This document shows positions 11,001 to 19,455 of a stretch of 64,000 nt of DNA, in pieces; positions within the stretch are counted from its first letter, which is position 1; each line of letters opens with the position of its first letter. The notes under the pieces are model-generated. The model was not told the DNA's origin. It saw nothing but the letters and a program-made list of their open reading frames with translations, and ran no database searches. The position numbers and the translations under genes were made by a program. Origin of the DNA: Anthracocystis setariae (Eukaryota; Basidiomycota; Ustilaginomycetes; Ustilaginales; Ustilaginaceae); assembly GCA_928724745.1 (NCBI GenBank), contig CAKMXJ010000011.1:434001-498000 (forward strand), in the 5' to 3' direction.

Positions 11001-11764
11001 AAGTGACCACGGCAGGTATCGACCTCCCAAGCCTTTGTGTCGGACATGCGCCACAACTTGATCTGACGATCGTCACCGGCCGACACAATGAGAGGAAGAG
11101 TTGGGTGGAAAGAGGCCCAGTTGACACCACGATCGTGGCCCTCGAGCACGTACTTGACCATGGCGTCGGTGTTGCCGAAGAGGTCGGCTTGAGCGCTGTT
11201 GGCACGAGCGATCTGCTCTTCGATGCTCATGGGCTGGGCAGAGGTGTTTTTCTTGCGCAAACCGCTGATGTCCCACACGCGGACGGTCTGGTCCATAGAG
11301 GCAGAGACGATGAGATCCTCCTTGGGATGGAACTGCGCGCACATGACATAGTGGTTGTGACCGGTGAGGATGGCGATGCAGGTGCGGCTCTGCCAGTTCC
11401 AGATGCGAATGGTCTGGTCATCGGAGGCACTGAGGATCCAAGGATGCTCGTGATGGAAGAAGACGGTGCGGACGTAGTCGAGATGACCGTTGAGGGTGAA
11501 AAGGCATTTTCGGGTTTTGTGGTTCCAGACCTTGATCTTGTAATCGTCACCACCACTGACCAAGAGCGGCTGGGATGGATGAAAGCAAATGCCTCGGACC
11601 GGGCCATCGTGCTCTTCGAGTCGGTCGTAGATGGTACCGGTCTGGTAGTTCCAGAGCTGAATAGAACCGTTGTGGAGAGATGCGGCCAACAGCGGAAGGC
11701 GTGGATGGAAGGCGATACCTTTGACCCTGTTGGACTTGCTCTCGAACTTTGTGAGCATCTGCAT
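8042..11764 (-). CDS. COP1: Coatomer subunit alpha (COPI coat)
   Basis: Alpha-COP is the large WD40/solenoid subunit of the COPI coat for Golgi-to-ER and intra-Golgi transport and binds KKXX cargo signals. The 1,240-residue, intron-free ORF matches the family in length. N-terminal WD repeats start with MLTKFESKSNRVKGIAFHP and continue through SGGDDYKIKVWN, SASDDQTIRIWN and SASMDQTVRVWD (~residues 5-300). A beta-propeller/solenoid middle part follows, then an acidic Glu/Ala-rich stretch (~840-900) and the C-terminal COPI domain, ending RLASGLRSFAA. ATG 11764 is two codons ahead of the ATG that usually starts the family; either may be used. The codon-aligned antisense frame has no stop across the whole gene, so it contains no TTA, CTA or TCA codon, a sign of strong codon bias. 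Confidence 0.97.
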   Translation of the reverse strand: MQMLTKFESKSNRVKGIAFHPRLPLLAASLHNGSIQLWNYQTGTIYDRLEEHDGPVRGICFHPSQPLLVSGGDDYKIKVWNHKTRKCLFTLNGHLDYVRTVFFHHEHPWILSASDDQTIRIWNWQSRTCIAILTGHNHYVMCAQFHPKEDLIVSASMDQTVRVWDISGLRKKNTSAQPMSIEEQIARANSAQADLFGNTDAMVKYVLEGHDRGVNWASFHPTLPLIVSAGDDRQIKLWRMSDTKAWEVDTCRGHFNNVSCALFHPRHELIISDAEDKTIRVWDMGKRTAVQTFRRESDRFWVLTAHPTLNLFAAGHDNGLIVFKLERERPAFSVHQNTLYYIRDRQVRSLDYSTGADHALLSVKRLGNQYVPPRTLSFNPAERSVIVTSVSGDQGTFDVAPLPREAGGDLAESSSVGKRGQGLSAIFVARNRFAVLDKAAQTIEIRDLNNAVTKTITPPQPTNEIFFGGTASLILSTATGVILYDIQQQKTLAELTSPPVKYVIWSIDGGMVALLSKHTITLADKSFSSSNLIHETIRIKSAAWDESGVLLYSTLNHIKYALPQGDNGIIKTLEQPVYLTRVKGKTVSCLDRSARPQNITIDPTEFRFKLALVQGKYDDVLTIIKNSNLVGQAIIAFLQKKGYPEIALHFVQDKSTRFDLAIECGNLDVALETAESLNVDEVWDRLATAALRQGNHKIVERAYQRTKSFDKLSFLYLITGNTDKLAKMSVIADKRGDQLSRFHNALYLGNAEARANVLSDVGLDALAYATAKSNGLDDRATAIAAHAGMEEEAAEVDRQLDLGEGTSKLAPPTAVSQAFRHNWPILSSEQSYFDRALVAGNEGGPIFKDNALNGGKTHDIESWLDGEALEESEDEDEAAFDAAPEDFGEAEEAWDLAEEEEAASPEEEAAVVAPLQETPVDGLAAGSSEAEHWLRNSAVAADHAAAGSFETAMTLLSRQAGIVDFAPLKPLFMSSFLAARAYLPAAPSAGPIEIYLRRNNEESDGNVTKAHPASPRSVKALASGDLQDGYRAVSANKLAEAETIFRRLLHQLVLTPASTEAEATEIQDLIVLCREYILGVSIELTRRKLVAAEPDNVARNLELAALFTHTQLQPQHQTLALRSAMTEARKVNNYVMAASFAKRLMALSPAPAVAQKAQQIISLAERSPRDAVDVPGYDPLEQTFVICAGSQKLLTAAGAGSVADPLTGAKYLPEFKGTLCKITQISEVGRLASGLRSFAA

Positions 11765-12516
11765 GTTGGTGGGAGGGAAGCTCGAAAGAGTCGAGCAGCT
11801 CGATGCAGATCACCAAACGAGAGGGGCCACTGAGGGAGTCGGTAGGAGAAGGCCAAAAGCACGAGATGCAACAAAGTAGACGGAAAGGAAGCGAGCCATC
11901 CAGCCAGTTGGGACGTGCAATTGATGGTTTCGAGTGCTTCCCGACACGGACTCGGGCACCAACCGACACAGATAGAGAGAGACAGTACAGAGTGCAGAGT
12001 GCAGACTGCAGACGTGGCTCGCTGGAATTCTGTTGCTGTTGGCTGCGCCCACAACTGGCCTGTGCTTCTTCCTCCCGTGCGAATTGATCACTCTGTCCAA
12101 AGGCCCAATTCAACTCACACGCTGGCTTGTAAGTATCTGTACTACTGTAATTGCAAGCTGCACTTGACTTGAATTTGGCTTTACGAGAAACGTGTTTCCT
12201 GTTCTGCCATTTTTGATATGTAGGATCTGAATGTCTAACACCTATAAATCAAAAATACGATGCACGTGACGCAAGTGGCGCGTTTGCCAAGACGTTGGTT
12301 TGGTGTGTGTGTGTGTGTGTGTGTGTGTGTGACACTTTTGAGTTGAGCATGTCAAGCTTTAACCTTCAACTCCACTTTGGTTCTCAGGAACAAAGACTGA
12401 CTACCACACGGCCACCAAACATCAACGTCGCCGTCATGCTTACGACACGATAGGATTCCGATCTGGCAGGGCATACTAGCACCCAAAAAGGCAGCATTCA
12501 ACATCGTCATCTCACC
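11765..12516. promoter_or_regulatory. Divergent promoter region of COP1 and the 600-aa gene
   Basis: 752 bp between diverging start codons. Contains a (GT)14 tract at 12303-12331 and a GTACTACTGTA element near 12138. The sequence from 11990 to 12013 has short GTGCAGA repeats. No gene is visible. Confidence 0.6.
12303..12331 (+). repeat. (GT)14 microsatellite
   Basis: Fourteen uninterrupted GT units about 190 bp upstream of the ORF starting at 12517. Likely length-polymorphic. Confidence 0.95.
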
Positions 12517-14319
12517 ATGTCGTCGGCGACATATGAGCAGTCACAGGGGGATGGCCGGCGTCCCAGACCGAAGAGAGGTGGATTGCGGTGCAGCCACACC
12601 ACTTGCCTGGATGTACCGTCACTCGAGCTAGGTTCCAACATGAGCTTACAGCTCGCCCACGAACGCAACGGACTCTTACTATCCCAAGTTCAATCCTGCT
12701 CCTCCACCGATCGAGCTCGCATCATTCAGGCCCTATACAGAAGTGATGCAGATCTGAGCAAGGCTCAAGCATGCGGACACTGCCATCAATTGACAGCCAG
12801 GCTCACCGAATCTCTATTACATCACCTTTTGTTTGCCAAAAACCAGCTGCCGGAGCCTGTCAGCCTAATGCGAAAGAAAAAGCAGTTGGCGTCTCACAGT
12901 GACTCACAACCCTCTCGCCGCCGACCACGAAACAGTTCTACAAGGGAGAGGAAGGCAGACAAGATGCTGCGCAAGCTCGATCAGCTGCGGTCTCATCTCG
13001 AGCAAGCATTCAACCAACTTTCCTTGATCGCCACCAACAACGGCGAAGGACCCTCGCGCCGTCCATATGCATCTCAGCTCACCACAACAAGCTCAAACGA
13101 TGTGAGACTCCTAGTGGTGTTGGGGGCTAGTGCTTCCATGCCGCGTCAAGTTTTTGTACTCGATCTGTTGCAGGCCGTCGGAAGGAGCGTCCCGATCGAG
13201 CAAGCCGCTCAACACACGCAAGACCATCCCGATGAATCTGACGCCTCCAGCTTGGACCAGGAAGCAGAGGCGCTTCTTTCCCAGCTTCTGTCTCCCACTT
13301 CCGATCATCATCGCGATGTTGCAAGAGACAAGACCGGCGGTCTATGGGAGCGAAAGCTTGTTCGGCTTCTCGTCAGTGACGAGCACTTTGAGCCTTTTCT
13401 GGGTGCCCCAACTGCGCCCACCAAGATGCATCTCTTCCTCAGCGCACCCACAGGGTTTCGCTGCCCTGGCTGGTCTGCTCGCCACCATGTGGACTTTGAT
13501 CTTGACCAGCTGTGTGCGCCGGTGGCCGATTCCATAAACACATCACAAGTTTCAGATGCACCGATCTATTCGGCAGACACGAGCATGTCTCTCCCGTCGA
13601 GTCCCTTGCACAACGAAAACAGAACGTGGATCAAGTTGACGTGCGAGTCGTCTCCTTCGATTGCCGATTCGTGGCCTGAAGATAGCGCTTCGGACCATCT
13701 GGCCGAGTCGAGCCTCAGCTCGGTATCGGATGACAGTCGACCGCCTTCAGTTGCGGAGAAAGGCAGACACATGGGCGGCTCGACTTGTGTGACGGATGGC
13801 TGGTTGCCGATCTGTAGCAGCCCGCTTGCAAGAGAGCGATTGAACCAGGACCCACACTTTGAGAGCAGCCGAACAGCCTCGTCTCTTGGCTCTTCGACCA
13901 TCTATGGTCACGACTCCCACGATGCAGAAGCGGCGTCAAAGCAGGAAAAGATGGCACAAGATGTGGATATGGACGGTGATGGACATGAAATTGGTTCAGG
14001 CAGAAACTCGTTGCAGCTCGCGGTAGACTCGGAGATGCGCGTACGTCGACGCGCACGAGAACCCAAAGCAGGCAGTCTGCTCAGTCGCAATTTGCTGAAG
14101 GGCCATCGGAGCAGGCAACTTTGCTATGCAGCTTCAGACGCCAGCTCGACGCGAGGCTCGACATCCTCGTTGAGGCGTGCACCTCGCTGTGCGGGGCTGC
14201 AGATCGACTTTTCGGATCCAAACGAATCGGCCCGAGACGCAGCCTGCCAGAACGTCGATTCCTCTGCGTCTGATCGTTGCTGGTTCCAGTGCGAGGCTGT
14301 ATTGGAAGGCTTTCGTTGA
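12517..14319 (+). CDS. Unrecognised 600-aa protein, Cys/His motif near the N-terminus, mostly disordered
   Basis: I do not recognise this protein. The start at 12517 has an A-rich CACC context. Residues ~20-100 look folded: they carry CSHTTC and CGHCH motifs about 65 residues apart, a possible zinc site, within Leu-rich helices (LSKAQACGHCHQLTARL). A basic stretch (SRRRPRNSSTRERKADKML) leads into a short predicted coiled coil at ~150-170. Residues ~185-215 form a hydrophobic segment (VRLLVVLGASASM). The remaining ~380 residues are rich in Ser, Asp and Glu and look disordered, with a few basic patches near 500-530. No signal peptide or membrane span is evident. It is divergent from COP1. It could be a regulatory or scaffold protein restricted to smut fungi, but that is a guess. 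Confidence 0.7.
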   Translation: MSSATYEQSQGDGRRPRPKRGGLRCSHTTCLDVPSLELGSNMSLQLAHERNGLLLSQVQSCSSTDRARIIQALYRSDADLSKAQACGHCHQLTARLTESLLHHLLFAKNQLPEPVSLMRKKKQLASHSDSQPSRRRPRNSSTRERKADKMLRKLDQLRSHLEQAFNQLSLIATNNGEGPSRRPYASQLTTTSSNDVRLLVVLGASASMPRQVFVLDLLQAVGRSVPIEQAAQHTQDHPDESDASSLDQEAEALLSQLLSPTSDHHRDVARDKTGGLWERKLVRLLVSDEHFEPFLGAPTAPTKMHLFLSAPTGFRCPGWSARHHVDFDLDQLCAPVADSINTSQVSDAPIYSADTSMSLPSSPLHNENRTWIKLTCESSPSIADSWPEDSASDHLAESSLSSVSDDSRPPSVAEKGRHMGGSTCVTDGWLPICSSPLARERLNQDPHFESSRTASSLGSSTIYGHDSHDAEAASKQEKMAQDVDMDGDGHEIGSGRNSLQLAVDSEMRVRRRAREPKAGSLLSRNLLKGHRSRQLCYAASDASSTRGSTSSLRRAPRCAGLQIDFSDPNESARDAACQNVDSSASDRCWFQCEAVLEGFR

Positions 14320-15242
14320 TTACAGCTGTAGAGTATCGCTTATGTTATTGATCCTTAAGTGTCCATGGTGCTTTGCCGAGTTGTGGTGTGGTTCAACAGC
14401 ACAGTGACCATTTTTCTTCCATCTGAAACGAGTGTGAGATTTCCAAACGATGCACAACGCAGCTTTATTTATATTGTCACAGTGTCGGCAATATTTGCAT
14501 GCAGGTTGCAGATGCACTCGATACGCGAGGACGTGCCGACCAACGGCAGCTCGTGCAGGTTGGAATCGACGGGTGAGCCAAATCGATCGCGACAGTATGG
14601 AGCCTACGGTCTACAGATCTGCACTCACTCTGCACCCTTCAAGTTGATACACAATTTCCTTACGCGAGCTTGGCTGTCGAGAGTCCAATTTTGTAACAGT
14701 ACTGTATTCCACATTCCTTTTTTCTACTTTCAACTATCATGCATGCCATTTGAAAATAAAAAAAATTTGGTGTGTAAATCTCGGGTCTATTCTAGGGGCT
14801 TCGTTACAGCAGCAGCCAAACTTCAAAATCAAGGTCAACCGTAAGGCAGGTCAATTGAGGAATGAAACACATTTTGATGACCCTGGCGATCCACCCCTCC
14901 CATTTCGAATTTGAATTCATTATTAAATATTGTTTATTATTCTTTTGACCCTTTTTTTTTTCTTCCCCTCAGGGCTGCCGTAGTACAGTATGGGGGGACT
15001 CGCCGGCGGAGTAGTTATCTGTAGACGCTCAACTTTGCAGACCGCGGCGGGTGGCTCAACAGCACAGATGCCTGAGGCTAGTTACAGTGCGGTACTGTAC
15101 AGAGTAATTCAACACGATTATTTTATTTGGAATCCAGCACTACTGTACACTGTTCTACGAACTGGGCTGAAAATAGCGTCGGCGCGCACTGCTGGTCAGA
15201 GGAGGCCGAGCCAAAGCCATGCCTGTGCCAGACCATGCCAGG

Positions 15243-15270
15243 CCAGACCAGACCAGACCAGACCAGACCA
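15243..15270 (+). repeat. (CCAGA)5.6 tandem repeat
   Basis: Five perfect CCAGA units plus CCA. Further partial copies lie just upstream (CCAGACCATGCCAGG). Non-coding. Confidence 0.9.
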
Positions 15271-15590
15271 TGCGATTCCGATGTATCCGCATACAGTACT
15301 GCTTACTACAGTAGCCGTGCCAAAGGAGCGAGTAAGCAGCGACAAGTTGGATTCATATCCAAAGCGCTGCCTCTGCCTTTGTCTTGCGCCAGTTTTGTGT
15401 GGCTGGCCAATTTATGCCAACAGCCCCGCCCACCTGCCGCCTAGCCTCACAAAGCTGTGCACCATCGCATCACACCGCACACTGCAGACCGCTCAAAGGG
15501 GCTTCGAATTTCCATTCGCAACTGCAGTTCACGGCTCGCCAACAAATTCGATCTGCCGTACCCATACATACAGTATTCTACTACAGTACC

Positions 15591-15610
15591 GTACTGTACT
15601 GTACTGTACT
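15591..15610 (+). repeat. (GTACT)4 tandem repeat with a palindromic core
   Basis: Four GTACT units, flanked on both sides by related ACAGTAC elements. GTAC is self-complementary, so the array can form short hairpins. Confidence 0.9.
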
Positions 15611-16155
15611 TTACATACAGTACTACACACGCAAACGCACACACACACACCCTACTGAAACACAGCAAATCAAATCCTTTGCCGTCATCGCATCCAACGC
15701 TTGTCTTCATCTCTCCCACTACGATCTTGTCCCACTCGACTCTTTATCTCTCACGGGCGCCAGTGTCTCTCCATCTCATAGTTTATCTCGTCCGGTCCCG
15801 ACTCGAATCCGTACGCCCACGCAGGAAACCAAGTATCACCATCTCTGCGTCGCTGCCATTCAGTCGACCCTCTTCAAGCACATCTGCTCCGCTCCAGTGG
15901 ATCGATCTCCCAACTTGCCCGTATCCTTTCTTAGCACGCATCGCTCTTGTCACCCCGCCAGGATCTCTACCGCACCATCGCCGCTGCCAACCTTCGGCTT
16001 TTACGTTGAATCGGCCCAACCCCAAACCAGCAAAGTCGGAGGATTTTCTTTTTCCACAGCAGAATTCACAGAGTAGTGGTCTTCGCACTTGCACTTAGGG
16101 CTGCCGCACATCAGCATCGATCCCCTTTCTCTCACCTCAGTATAACCACCAAAGT

Positions 16156-16902
16156 ATGATGTCGAGACTGTTATCATCAATACTCGCTCTTTCGGCGCTC
16201 TTCGCCGGTGCATCGGCTCAAACCACATATGGCATTGGTGTTCCCAACAACATCACCTCGTTGCAAGGCACATGGACCACCGGCGCTGGTCACGTCCTCA
16301 CAGGTCTCAACTTTTACAATCCAGCCAACAACACCTTCGTCTATCCGGCAACAGCTGGCCAATCGTACAGTTTCACCAACGACGGCTTCTGGGAGCAGGC
16401 TCTCTACATCTACCAAACCAATCCCGCCAAGCCCAACTGCGTATCGGCACAACTCATCTGGCAGCACGGCACCTACATTCTCAACAGCAACAACACGCTC
16501 ACCCTCAACATCTTCAAAGGAGACGGTCGCCAACAAGTTTCGAGTCGATGTGCCGAAAAATCGAATTACGTTCAGCCATACGACCAGGTCGAAAACATGC
16601 AAGGTTTCGAGATCCATCTCACGACACATTACAACTCACCCGTCTATGCGCTAAAGGTACGTACATTCCATTGCTGCTTCTGCCCACATCCAAAAAGAAA
16701 GACAACACCACTGACCTCTTCCTCCTCCTTCTCCTGTCTTGTTCTGTTGGTCGTCTTTGGTGTCCTCGTCCGATAGCTTTATCAATTCGATGGCGCTCCA
16801 AAACCCATCATGTACCAGGTGTACAATCCGCCGCAGATGCTGCCGACGACGCCATTGCACGAAAAGGTCTTTGGTGAACTCAACAACCCCACCACTGCCT
16901 AG
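16156..16902 (+). CDS. ROT1: Rot1-type ER chaperone, two exons
   Basis: Rot1 is an essential fungal ER protein that assists folding of secretory and cell-wall glycoproteins, including beta-1,6-glucan synthesis factors. Exon 1 is 16156-16656 and exon 2 is 16777-16902. The 120-nt intron begins GTACGT, ends TAG and has a CACTGAC branch-like site; removing it joins YALK to LYQFDGAPKPIMYQ in frame, giving 208 residues. A signal peptide covers ~1-22 (SSILALSALFAGASAQ). Family blocks follow: GTWTTGAGHVLTGLNFYNP, SYSFTNDGFWEQALY, CVSAQLIWQHGTYI, DGRQQVSSRC and the near-terminal PPQMLPTTPL. Yeast Rot1 ends in a membrane anchor; none is seen here. The second of two adjacent ATGs could also be used. Convergent with the TatD gene. 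Confidence 0.9.
16657..16776 (+). other. Intron of ROT1
   Basis: Donor GTACGT, acceptor TAG, phase 0, 120 nt. Splicing restores the conserved Rot1 C-terminal block, which is absent if the intron is read through. Confidence 0.9.
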
Positions 16903-17198
16903 CCAAGCTTGTTCTAACGCAGTGGAGGCTCAGTCAACATGGTCTTTTGCTTTCCGACGAGTTGCTACATATGCTGCTGGAATCAAGACGAAATCCACGC
17001 ATGGCCGTCTTGATTCAGAGCGCTGGCAACATTCCGTCAGCAGCCATCCCTTTTGAGGTTTCACTCCTTGGCTCTCGTCACTTGTTTCTTGTTAGAACGC
17101 TCGTTCGTTTTCTTCTTTGCATATCCATGGACAATCATTACATCTCTTTGCATCTTTTGTTGCGCTTGTGCTGCGCCGGCTTTGATGCTCTTGTCCGT

Positions 17199-18378
17199 TC
17201 AAGCTAGATTGAAGAGCCAGCGAGTATTGTACAGGGCGGCATCGGCTACCTGTTGGATTGAAACGCCCTTGACACTGGCGACGGTGGCAGCTACCGAGCC
17301 GATGACGCAGGGTTCGTTGCGGCCTTTGACCATCGAGTTTGGGTTCCACTTTTCCTTTTTGACCGAGGGGGGCTGGTAGAGCGCGTGCAGCTCCGGATGT
17401 GACTGTTTGAACGACTGGATGTGAGGGTGAGAAGCGTGCGTCGAGCGTGGATCGCACCATGGTGCATCTGTCACATAAAGCGAGCAATAGGGTCTCGTGA
17501 GTCCTCAGCACTGATAGATCGGCCACAGCAAGGTTGATATGAGGAAAAGGTGCAGGGAGCTTACCTGTTTCTAGCATGAGTCGAGAGAGGGGAATATGAT
17601 GCAAGACCTCCAGATTCTCTTGCGTCTTGAGCGAACAGCCGTTGATTCCAATCAACAAGCCCATCTGTAACAGTTCTATCACTTCATCGACCGTACCAGT
17701 GAAGCTGTGCACGACGCCCACCCTCTTCACCTCTGGGTCGTCCTTATGCGCCATCCTCCCCTCGACAGACAGCGCATTATGGATCTCATCCAACCTTGGC
17801 TTTAGGATCTGGACAAAGTCGCTATGGCATGCACGCGAATGCAGAAACAAGGGCAACTTGACTTCAACCGCCAACCCCAACTGCGTCGCAAAGTGGCTTC
17901 TCTGAACCTCGGCCGGCGCAAAATGTAACCTATCATAGTCCAATCCACACTCACCCACCGCCACCACCTTTCCCCTCGCCTTTCCAATTAGATCGTTGAT
18001 TCGATCCAAGTAGTCGCCTGCGCCCTGAGGGTGTGCTTCCATCTCGGAGGTGCGTGTGGGGTGACATCCAGCGGTCGAGTAGAAACCATCGTATCGTTGT
18101 GCGAGTTGAAGCGCCTCATGCGACTCGGCAAGATTTCCTCCCGTGATGATCTGCGCCACAACACCAGCAGAGGTGGCACGAGCGATGACGGTATCGAGAT
18201 CGTCGGCGTGCGCTTGCTTGCCGTGGTACGAGCCGCGAAAGACCGGGTCGGTGAGGTTGACGCCGATATCGATGAATTCTGGCCGCGAAGCCATGGTGCG
18301 AACCAGAAAGAAGTGTTTCAAAGGAGAGAGAGAGGAACGAGATACGATTCGTACTGCAGATGGAGCTAGGCGCAGCAT
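17199..18378 (-). CDS. TatD-family metal-dependent deoxyribonuclease, two exons
   Basis: TatD enzymes are TIM-barrel, metal-dependent 3'-5' DNA exonucleases linked to DNA repair and apoptosis-like degradation. Exon 1 is 18378-17565 and exon 2 is 17467-17199; the 97-nt intron (GTAAGC...CAG, phase 1) joins LMLET to DAPWC. Family landmarks in order: FIDIGVNLTDPVFRG, AGCHPTR, VAVGECGLDYDR, LFLHSR, VVHSFTG and LETDAPWCDPR. The Glu, His, His and Asp metal ligands are all present. Homologues start near ATG 18294 (332 residues). The in-frame ATG at 18378 adds 28 residues that are Arg-rich and lack acids, which could direct a fraction to mitochondria; start choice is therefore uncertain. The frame is open further upstream but that part is unlike protein. 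Confidence 0.9.
17468..17564 (-). other. Intron of the TatD-family gene
   Basis: 97 nt on the minus strand, donor GTAAGC and acceptor CAG, phase 1. Its removal rebuilds the catalytic LETDAPWC motif. Confidence 0.93.
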
Positions 18379-18900
18379 ACGTTGGAGGCGATCTGGTAGG
18401 CCAGGGTCAGTTGCTAGCGACAGGTCGTAGGAACAAGAAGTGTGGCGTTGCTGCTGCCTCGGCCTCCACACCAACACTTGGAAAAAAAAAAGTAACAAGG
18501 CTGTTAGCCCTGCTTTAGAAACAAAAGCTGAGTCTTAAAAACCTTCCCGGACGAAAGAAACAAGGAGAGGTGCATACAAATTCGTAAGCGGACGAGACTC
18601 CATATCGGCAACACCGCGCGCTGCAGGCTGCTGAGGCGCGGCTTGACCGCATCCGATCCATGCCGTTCTTGAGACGCTCCAACAGGGACTGGCCCATGTT
18701 GACCGCACCAGCCTCCACGCTTGACAAGCAGAATTGCTTCACAGACCATCGTTCTACAGTTCAAATAAATCGATTCAGCATCGATAGGGTGCAAGTAGGG
18801 AGATAGGCCCGTTGCTGACAGCACAGATCGGGAAAGCCGCCAAGAACCAAGAGTGGAATCAAGAAGAATCCTTCTGGAAACCGGCAGAGCCGACAGCGAA

Positions 18901-18901
<1 letters not shown>

Positions 18902-18931
<30 letters not shown>
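18902..18931 (+). repeat. Poly-A tract (A30)
   Basis: Thirty uninterrupted A residues in the divergent promoter region. Poly(dA:dT) tracts of this length commonly exclude nucleosomes; the length may vary between isolates or assemblies. Confidence 0.95.
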
Positions 18932-18935
<4 letters not shown>

Positions 18936-19094
18936 AATTGAAACGGGAACGGAAGGATTTTGGCGACGACCTCGAAATTTTCCACGGCTGTGCACCGCAA
19001 TGTCAGTCCCGAGTCGGAAGAGCCCTAAATTCGCCGTAGCGTCAACTTTGGATGCGTGTGCTTGTGGTCAGAAGGGCTGGTTGGTTTGTTGGCC

Positions 19095-19117
19095 TGTGTG
19101 TGTGTGTGTGTGTGTGT
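19095..19117 (+). repeat. (TG)11 microsatellite
   Basis: Eleven TG units about 340 bp upstream of the LETM1 start. Confidence 0.93.
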
Positions 19118-19455
19118 TGGGTGTTGAGCTCTTCTGGCGCTTTTCTCCACTCGGCTTTCAACATGACCCTCGTTCTTCCGATGGCATGCGCAGCCAAATC
19201 ACGAGCTGAATGAACGCTTTTGCCCTGCCTCCTCGCTTCCTCATCCCTTTCTCTCATTCCCACACCATCGCTCTCTTCAACTCTCCTCGTCAGCACCAAC
19301 TACTGGATCTAGCCATCAAGTTCGCCTGCAAACCAGTCCGCGCTTGCTCGCGCAGACACCCATTTCACCTCGGCCTCCTCGTCCCGTAAGCCATCCACTG
19401 CAACGCGAACACGTTCCGAACCCATCTTCGTCTCCCGACAGGACTCTCCCACACC

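Larger units (their letters stand above)
14320..16155. promoter_or_regulatory. Long gene-free region upstream of ROT1, rich in TACTGTA/TACAGTA motifs
   Basis: About 1.8 kb without a convincing ORF. The left part is AT-rich (14730-14970). From 14980 to 15630 TACAGTA/TACTGTA and GTACTGTAC-like words recur, for example near 14984, 15092, 15143, 15292, 15306, 15569, 15582 and 15591-15625. A CCAGA tandem repeat sits at 15243-15270 and a GTACT repeat at 15591-15610. The last 500 bp is CT-rich, typical of a fungal promoter or leader before ROT1. Confidence 0.6.
18379..19455. promoter_or_regulatory. Divergent promoter region TatD / LETM1
   Basis: About 1.1 kb. Contains A30 at 18902-18931 and a (TG)11 tract at 19095-19117, and is CT-rich just upstream of the LETM1 start. 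Minus-strand ORFs at 18504-19000 translate through the poly-A/T tract and look spurious. No gene is supported. Confidence 0.6.

Noticed and set aside
7703..11833. 1,376-codon plus-strand ORF opposite coatomer alpha, longer than the gene itself
   Set aside because: It is the codon-aligned antisense frame of COP1. Its translation is low-complexity without a recognisable domain, while the opposite strand encodes a textbook alpha-COP.
18504..19000. Minus-strand ORFs of 75-163 codons between TatD and LETM1
   Set aside because: The longest translates through the A30/T30 tract into poly-Phe. Composition is unlike protein and no family resemblance is seen.
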